From Omphiscola glabra (taxonomy: Eukaryota; Mollusca; Gastropoda; Lymnaeidae), in contig OZ024795.1 of NCBI GenBank assembly GCA_964017045.1, positions 50,330,850 through 50,394,849 of the forward strand: a DNA stretch of 64,000 nucleotides, given 5' to 3'. The notes beneath the pieces were generated by a model. It had not been told where the DNA came from, did not search any database, and worked only from the letters and a program-made list of their open reading frames with translations. Both the position numbers and the translations under genes were made by a program. Below, piece after piece: positions 58,885-64,000 of the stretch. How positions within the stretch are numbered: position 1 is the first letter of the stretch; each line of letters starts with the position of its first letter.

Positions 58885-61555
58885 ATAAAAGAGGAAAACA
58901 GTATTCTCACTTTTGCCTCGTTTTTAAGTTTAAGTGAGCTTAATGTAATAAAAATGTTATTTACGAAAATGAATTAGACATTTTTGAAGCCTCAGCATAA
59001 CTACTCATGAAATCCTGTCAGTGGATAGTAAGATTAAGAATGCATTTTTTGTTAAAAACAGTTCTACTAAAATTAACCTTGCAAACACCAACTACAAGCT
59101 CTTGTAAAATAAAGTTGTGGTATTTCAGATGCACTAGACCTTATTAAACTCTGAGCCCTCAAAATAGATAGATGTCTTTTTAACACTGGAGAACTGTTTG
59201 TTTAGATAGCTGTATGTTTAACACTGGAGAACTGTTTGTTTGAGAAGCCATGCCCCAGCATTGCATATAAATCATATTAAAAAGTTATTGCTATGGTATG
59301 TAATCCCTAACAAATCTTACAACTCTTGTTGTTTCAAAATGAAATTTGATGCCAAGGGCAGTTCTTGGTCCCTCCTCCACTTACATCTGACATGAAACAA
59401 TTAACAACCTGTTCATTTGATCCTTATTTAGTATCCTTATGATAAAGATCAGCATTTTTGTGGTAGAAAAATACTTGGTTTATTTTATTTCTTTATAAGA
59501 AATTTAGTGTAAATTTGTACATAAAAATTGGTCACCTATCTTGACGAATGTTGGAAGTATTAAATAGTTTTTTTTGTGGTGTCTTGTATTCTTCTACAAT
59601 CCAGTCAAAGTATATAGGTGTCTTGTATTCTTCCACAATCCAGGCAAAGTATATAGGTGTCTTGCATTCTTCCACAATCCAGGCAAAGTATATAGGTGTC
59701 TTGCATTCTTCCACAATCCATGCAAAGTATATAGGTGTCTTGTATTCTTCCACAATCCAGGCAAAGTAAATAGGTGTCTTGCATTCTTACACAATCCAGG
59801 CAAAGTATATAAGTGTCTTGCATTCTTCCACAATCCAGGCAAAGTATTTAGGTGTCTTGCATTCTTCCACAATCCAGGCAAAGTATTTAGGTGTCTTGCA
59901 TTCTTCCACAATCCAGGCAAAGTATATAGGTGTCTTGCATTCTTCCACAATCCAGGCAAAGTATATATTTCTCCACTGTAATAGACCAAAAATGTAGCTC
60001 CAAAAAAATGTGCTGTCAGTGGGCTTATTTCATTTTTATTATCATTCTAGAAATTGAATGTTTAGATAATTCAAAGATAACTTTTGTGATATCATTCTAG
60101 AAATTGAATGTTTAGATAATTCAAAGATATCTTTTGTGACTTCATTGTAAAATAATAAGAGTTTCTGATAAATGCAATTTTTAAAGCAATTTTATATATA
60201 TTTCAAACTCTGTAATTGTTTCTTTTCTTGCAGTGGATATTCTTCTAAAGCCAGCAGGGGATGCTCCTATTATGAAAAAAAAGAAATGGACTGTTGACAG
60301 AACAAAAAGGATTTGCTGGGTGACAGATTTCATTAAAAAATACATAAAGAGTGAGCCATCGGAATCATTGGTATGTGGCTAAACAAAGAGTGGACCGGCA
60401 TTGTGATAAATTTCTCTTCTTGTTATAATTAAATAAAACTCATGAGTTTAATGCACAGGAACTAGAATTCGTTTCCACTTTTAATGCTTTATTTAGCAGT
60501 TTTATTTGTTCATTCTTATTTTATAAATGTTGTTAAGAAAATTAAACTGTTACTTCTTTTTGAAAGTGATCTAGGTTAAAAATAAAACAAATGACGTAGA
60601 ATTGTCTTGCATGGGTGGTTTTTAAGAGGCTTGTAAAGATATAAGGATGGGGTCCTTGTTTTTGTAACGGGTAACTTATGGTGCGCAATCCATTTTAAAA
60701 CTTTAAAATATTATTCTTAGTTTCCTTTTTTACAGTTTTTATATGTAAACCAGTCATATGCACCATCTCCAGACACAGATATAGGATCTATATTTGATGT
60801 AAGTACATGTGGTATAGTACTTGGTCAAAGAAAGCTACAAATGGGATTTATTACACTAGGAGAGGACAGTGAAAAATTCAAACCAAACTTTAATATATTA
60901 ATGTGTAACATTACATCCATTTTCAGTTGGCTGGAAGCATTAAAATAAATCCCTAAAAAAATATGTTGAACACATTTTGAACTTATTTCATTCATAAGAA
61001 ATTGGTAATATGGGAAATAAAATATCCAAAACAAATGGTAGAAGATTCACATGGCAAATGCTTTACTGTTCAAGGTGAATGTTAAGTCTCTATCTAGAAG
61101 TGAATGTTAAATCTCTCTCTAGAGGTGAATGTTAAGTCTCTCTCTAGAGGTGATTGGTAAGTCTCTCTCTAGATACTGTTCAAGGTGAATGTTAAATCTC
61201 TCTCTAGATACTGTTCCAGGTGAATGTTAAGTCTCTCTCTAGATAGTTTTCTGTTTTGCCATCTTCATGGGGTAAAATGAAAATCACACCACTGCATGCA
61301 TAAAACTAATAAAATTAATTTTATTCCGTCTAAACTCTAACTCAGAAGCATGACAAAACTATTTCTTAAATAGCAAACATTGTAAGCACTCTAGACATTT
61401 TGTAATATTTTTTACCTTCTTTGCATAAGTAACTGCAAATTATTTATTTAGAAATGACGTTTAATGTATTTACTGATTTTGGCTTCTTTGAACAGTGTTT
61501 TGGAAGTGATGGCAAACTTGTACTTCATTACTGTCGGACACAAGCCTGGGGATAA
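56526..61555 (+). CDS. ATG12: ubiquitin-like autophagy protein ATG12
   Basis: Ubiquitin-like modifier that is activated by ATG7 and ATG10 and joined to ATG5; the conjugate with ATG16L promotes LC3 lipidation on the phagophore. Exons are 56526-56676, 60234-60370, 60736-60798 and 61496-61555, phase-consistent, giving 136 residues (human 140). Residues 1-50 are an acidic, Ser/Thr/Pro-rich and probably disordered leader. The ubiquitin fold runs from VDILLKPAGDAPIMKKKKW (51-69) through FLYVNQSYAPSPDTDIGSIF (97-116) to CFGSDGKLVLHYCRTQAWG, ending in the conjugating Gly136 directly before the stop, with no residues to process. Intron 1 (3.6 kb) carries a Merlin remnant and a minisatellite. A candidate poly(A) signal is at 62639-62644. 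Confidence 0.97.
56876..57363 (-). pseudogene. Merlin-type transposase remnant (ISXO2-like DDE domain)
   Basis: The minus frame 56876-57256 reads GLVERDGGRCWMEVVG, TTIVTDTWQGYRNV and HTETIEGLWMQAK. These match the second Asp (DTW..Y) and the final Glu (H.E.IEG.W...K) of the IS1016/ISXO2-like DDE fold used by Merlin elements. A second minus frame (57040-57363) holds the preceding NNIIVGSDALVSG segment, so a frameshift breaks the gene near 57260. No terminal repeats were identified. Located in ATG12 intron 1, antisense to the host. Confidence 0.85.
57505..57605. repeat. 45-bp satellite family, two units
   Basis: GGCGGTGTACCTAGTAAAAC and GTGGTGTATCTAGCGAAACC about 45 bp apart, each followed by CATGGA-CTA-GCCTG. 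Same family as 19484-19795. Confidence 0.8.
57880..57975. repeat. CCATCCATAAA-family fragment
   Basis: AAAGGTCCATCCATTTATGC followed by GGGAGGAGGTTGTTGATTTT. Only one end is visible. Confidence 0.4.
58491..58670. mobile_element. short MITE with GGGGCCATCCATAAA ends
   Basis: Left end AGGGGCCATCCATAAACAAT; right end, reverse-complemented, CGAGGACATCTATATAGGAC. Inside are a G-run and repeated TTTGTGATGATGTG/TTTGTGTTAC motifs. Non-coding, in ATG12 intron 1. Confidence 0.55.
58830..58890. repeat. (TA)n-rich microsatellite
   Basis: Interrupted TA/ATAT runs in ATG12 intron 1. Confidence 0.9.
59185..59245. repeat. tandem duplication of about 37 bp
   Basis: TTTAACACTGGAGAACTGTT followed by TGTTT occurs twice, separated by AGATAGCTGTATG. 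Confidence 0.85.
59579..59968. repeat. 39-bp minisatellite, ten units
   Basis: Units begin GTGTCTTGCATTCTTCCACA and end ATCCAGGCAAAGTATATAG, with few differences. The 39-bp period explains the 131-135-residue repetitive open frames on both strands. It lies in ATG12 intron 1, about 270 bp before exon 2. Confidence 0.95.
60043..60139. repeat. tandem duplication of about 49 bp
   Basis: ATCATTCTAGAAATTGAATG through TTAGATAATTCAAAGATA and the CTTTTGTGA spacer are repeated once. Confidence 0.9.
61074..61245. repeat. short tandem repeat array, six degenerate units
   Basis: GGTGAATGTTAAGTCTCTCT plus CTAGA is repeated, with TACTGTTC inserted in some units, in ATG12 intron 3. Confidence 0.88.
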
Positions 61556-62660
61556 GTTTTTCTTATAATTCTGTAAAAAAAGATATCTTAGGTATATTTC
61601 TGATTGCTTATGAATGTGCATATTTCAACTTCCCTTCCATTCTTCATTGATGTAATTGACCTATTGTGGATTATTTTTTGCTGACAATGATTTTTTATAT
61701 TTTTTTTCAAGCAGAAAGCTGGGTGAGTGAATTTTTTTTTCTGAGAGAGATCATTTGGTCAAAGAACCCGATCTTTTAATCAGAATAATTGACATTTGTT
61801 ATTGCAACATCCCAAGTCTTTAATTTATCTGTAAAAATCCCTTGAAAATCTATACATCATGAACTAATATTGCAAGCCCACAATTGTAACAAAATAATAG
61901 TTATATTTAATAATTATAATTAATCCCAAGAGATGAATAATAGAACTTACCGTCTAAAGGGATGCAAAAAAATCCTATTTTCTTTGCTTTTTTTAAAGTG
62001 TAGTAAAATCTTATATTTTTTATAAAGTACCTGTTTTTTCAAATTGAGTGTCAAAAGTATTCTAGTTCCTCTGCCTGTGATGCCAGCCTATTTCTGTTAG
62101 GTATTAATAGTATTATAGATATATTTCTTCTGAGATTATTATTAATTAAGAGAGGGCTGAAATGAGTAAAATACAGTACATTGTTTACAAATATGTGGAA
62201 GTATCCATTCTCATTTTTTGGATGGTTAACACTGGAGGTTTTTTCACATCCATTGTTTGGATAAATTCATACGTTTTAAAAAGTTTATTTTGTCAACAAT
62301 TGTATGTGGATCTACTTCTTGTTTTGTTAAATATTTATACAAGTTTTATTTGGTTTTGAAAAAGAGAGATACATAAGGGCTATAAAGTGTACACACAAAA
62401 GTGAGTTACATGTTGCAGCTGTCCTGTGCCAGTCGGTATGTATTTGTACCAGGAATATTTTACTCATCTGGTGTTTATGCTTTGTCATTGATTGCAAGCT
62501 TCATGAGCCTAGATGTATGTAACTGCTAAGTAAAAGATGCATTTGAATATCTGCCTTGTGGAAAAACTCCATGTAATTGCTTTAAATTTGATTTATAAAT
62601 TGATATAATTTATTGTTTATATTACTGCTATATTTTTAAAATAAAACAATTTGTAAATTT
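61556..62660 (+). other. ATG12 3' untranslated region
   Basis: Long A/T-rich region after the stop with no coding content. AATAAA at 62639-62644 is the best poly(A) signal candidate by position, though other signals may be used. Confidence 0.45.
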
Positions 62661-64000
62661 ATTTTCCTTAGGGTTGACTTTAATTCTTTTTAATACAATT
62701 TGACCTAAATGACATTTTTCTGCATTTTGTTTGCTGTATTTTTTACCATATACCATGTTTTATGCATCAAGCCCATTTGAGGTTAGCTTCCATAGAAGAT
62801 TTTCTGTTAAAGGTCTTATCTTTAAGTATTTTTTGCTGAGTTTTGATCCCATAACCCTTGACTTTCTCAAGCATCATTCAAAATATCAGGCTTTTTAAAT
62901 AAAAGTAGAATTTAACAAATTAAATATTAATTTTTAAAAATAAAAGTATATATTTATTTCTCCAAATTTGTTTAATTTTCGTACAAAATCATTAAACTAA
63001 AAAGGTCAATACCATGTCCTTGGTGCAGGAGGCAGCACTTTTGAAGGTCAGATGTTTAAATACCTCCAGAGTTAGTCTAAACTTGTACACACAAATATAT
63101 ATTATAAATATTTATATTTCATAAAAATCTATTTGTGAAGCTGATTTTTCACAATTCTAAAAAGACATATTATTTTATAACTGATACCAGTGATACAGAA
63201 GAGGTTGTAGTTCATTCCACCATATTAGCAATGCTTACCCAACTTTTTGACTTAGTAAAATCTAAAATATTGCTTACATTTGCATGTGTGAGTTGTAAAT
63301 AAATTACATTTCACTCTTTATGACATTAGCATAAAAATCCATTTAAATTGTGAAAAAATATGTTAAACTAATTCATATAATACAAAATATTTATTTTTTA
63401 AAATCAACTTCCATTACTTTCAAGGCATGCAGCAAGTCTGAGAATTCGATTCTACACAGAAGTAGCTTACTTTGATTTTGGAAGTTTTAAAAAGAAAATT
63501 AAAAAGAACACATTATATTGTGGGGAAAATATATTTTTGAGGTACCCTTGACTATATTTCAATGATAACTATTTTAAACAAGATTTATTTGAATATGTTG
63601 CTGGCTGCAGTGTATCACACACTGATACTTTAAATAAAACATCTCCAAAACGTACACAAAATATATTATTACAAAATCAAACAAGAAATTATCCATTTAC
63701 ATAAGTTCTTAAATGTCAGCTTAAGAATTTTTTTTTCAAAGAACATACATGTACATTTAAAGTTGTTTTTTTAAAAATACATATTTGGGAAAAGCTTCAA
63801 ATTTTTTGTTAGCACAAATGATTTTTCTGGTACACACAAATAATGTACTTGACTACTGGTCTTTGCAGATTATATATTTAATACATAGCTAGTTATTTCA
63901 GGGCTATGTTCAAATATTGGTACTGCAGAACCAGTTAACCCAAATTTAGAAGGAAAAAAAGAGTTGGTCAGCCAAAAGGAAAGAAAAGAAACGGCTCTGT
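62661..64000. other. A+T-rich end of window
   Basis: No exon, RNA gene or known element can be supported on either strand. Confidence 0.5.

Noticed and set aside
59574..59997. Open frames of 131-135 residues on both strands
   Set aside because: They come from a 39-bp minisatellite in ATG12 intron 1; the period is a multiple of three.
45666..61555. CHMP6 and ATG12 as a functional gene cluster
   Set aside because: Both act in membrane traffic and degradation, but separate promoters, a 3.4-kb spacer and no shared control signals give no evidence beyond proximity.
1..64000. tRNA or rRNA genes
   Set aside because: No cloverleaf with conserved A and B boxes and no rRNA-like stretch was noticed on either strand by eye; a dedicated scan could still find a degenerate tRNA-derived SINE.

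Overview
The window is an A+T-rich stretch of an animal nuclear genome. It has spliced genes with GT-AG introns, degenerate hAT, Merlin and non-LTR elements, many MITE-like repeats and an unusual density of short tandem duplications. The proteins are clearly metazoan, and the mix of features fits a lophotrochozoan, probably a gastropod mollusc. That placement is inference; no sequence search was possible. No bacterial operon, CRISPR array or phage was seen.

Six protein-coding genes can be rebuilt exon by exon, with splice phases that join exactly. MFSD11 (minus, 8233-23166, 14 exons) encodes an UNC93-like membrane protein. SRSF2 (plus, 23358-24474, 2 exons) encodes a splicing factor. TEDC2 (minus, 28267-38104, 11 exons) encodes a centriolar tubulin-complex protein. 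PIGX (minus, 41826-43817, 5 coding exons) encodes a GPI-anchor mannosyltransferase subunit. CHMP6 (plus, 45666-53066, 8 exons) is ESCRT-III VPS20. ATG12 (plus, 56526-61555, 4 exons) is the autophagy ubiquitin-like protein.

MFSD11 and SRSF2 are head-to-head with 191 bp between start codons, the arrangement known for the human pair. PIGX and CHMP6 are also divergent. CHMP6 and ATG12 follow each other on the plus strand. The genes act in separate housekeeping processes, and I see no evidence that they form one pathway.

Region by region: 1-8.2 kb has no convincing gene and holds a deleted hAT copy with 8-bp target duplications and four minisatellites. 8.2-24.9 kb is the MFSD11/SRSF2 pair, with hAT, CR1-like LINE and MITE insertions in MFSD11 introns. 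25-28 kb is intergenic. 28.3-38.1 kb is TEDC2. 38.5-40.5 kb holds a second hAT with a perfect 8-bp target duplication and a 54-bp-arm palindrome. 41.8-53.1 kb is PIGX/CHMP6, with LINE debris in the introns. 53.2-62.7 kb is ATG12 and its upstream spacer, with a Merlin remnant and a 39-bp minisatellite in intron 1. 62.7-64 kb holds nothing I can assign.

No wholly new system is evident. The most interesting observations are two independent cases where a tandem duplication has copied a host gene's 3' splice site (a 17-bp array at MFSD11 exon 12 and a 46-bp duplication at CHMP6 exon 8), a 47-bp minisatellite grown from a LINE reverse-transcriptase motif, and a 45-bp satellite family shared between 19.5 kb and 57.5 kb.
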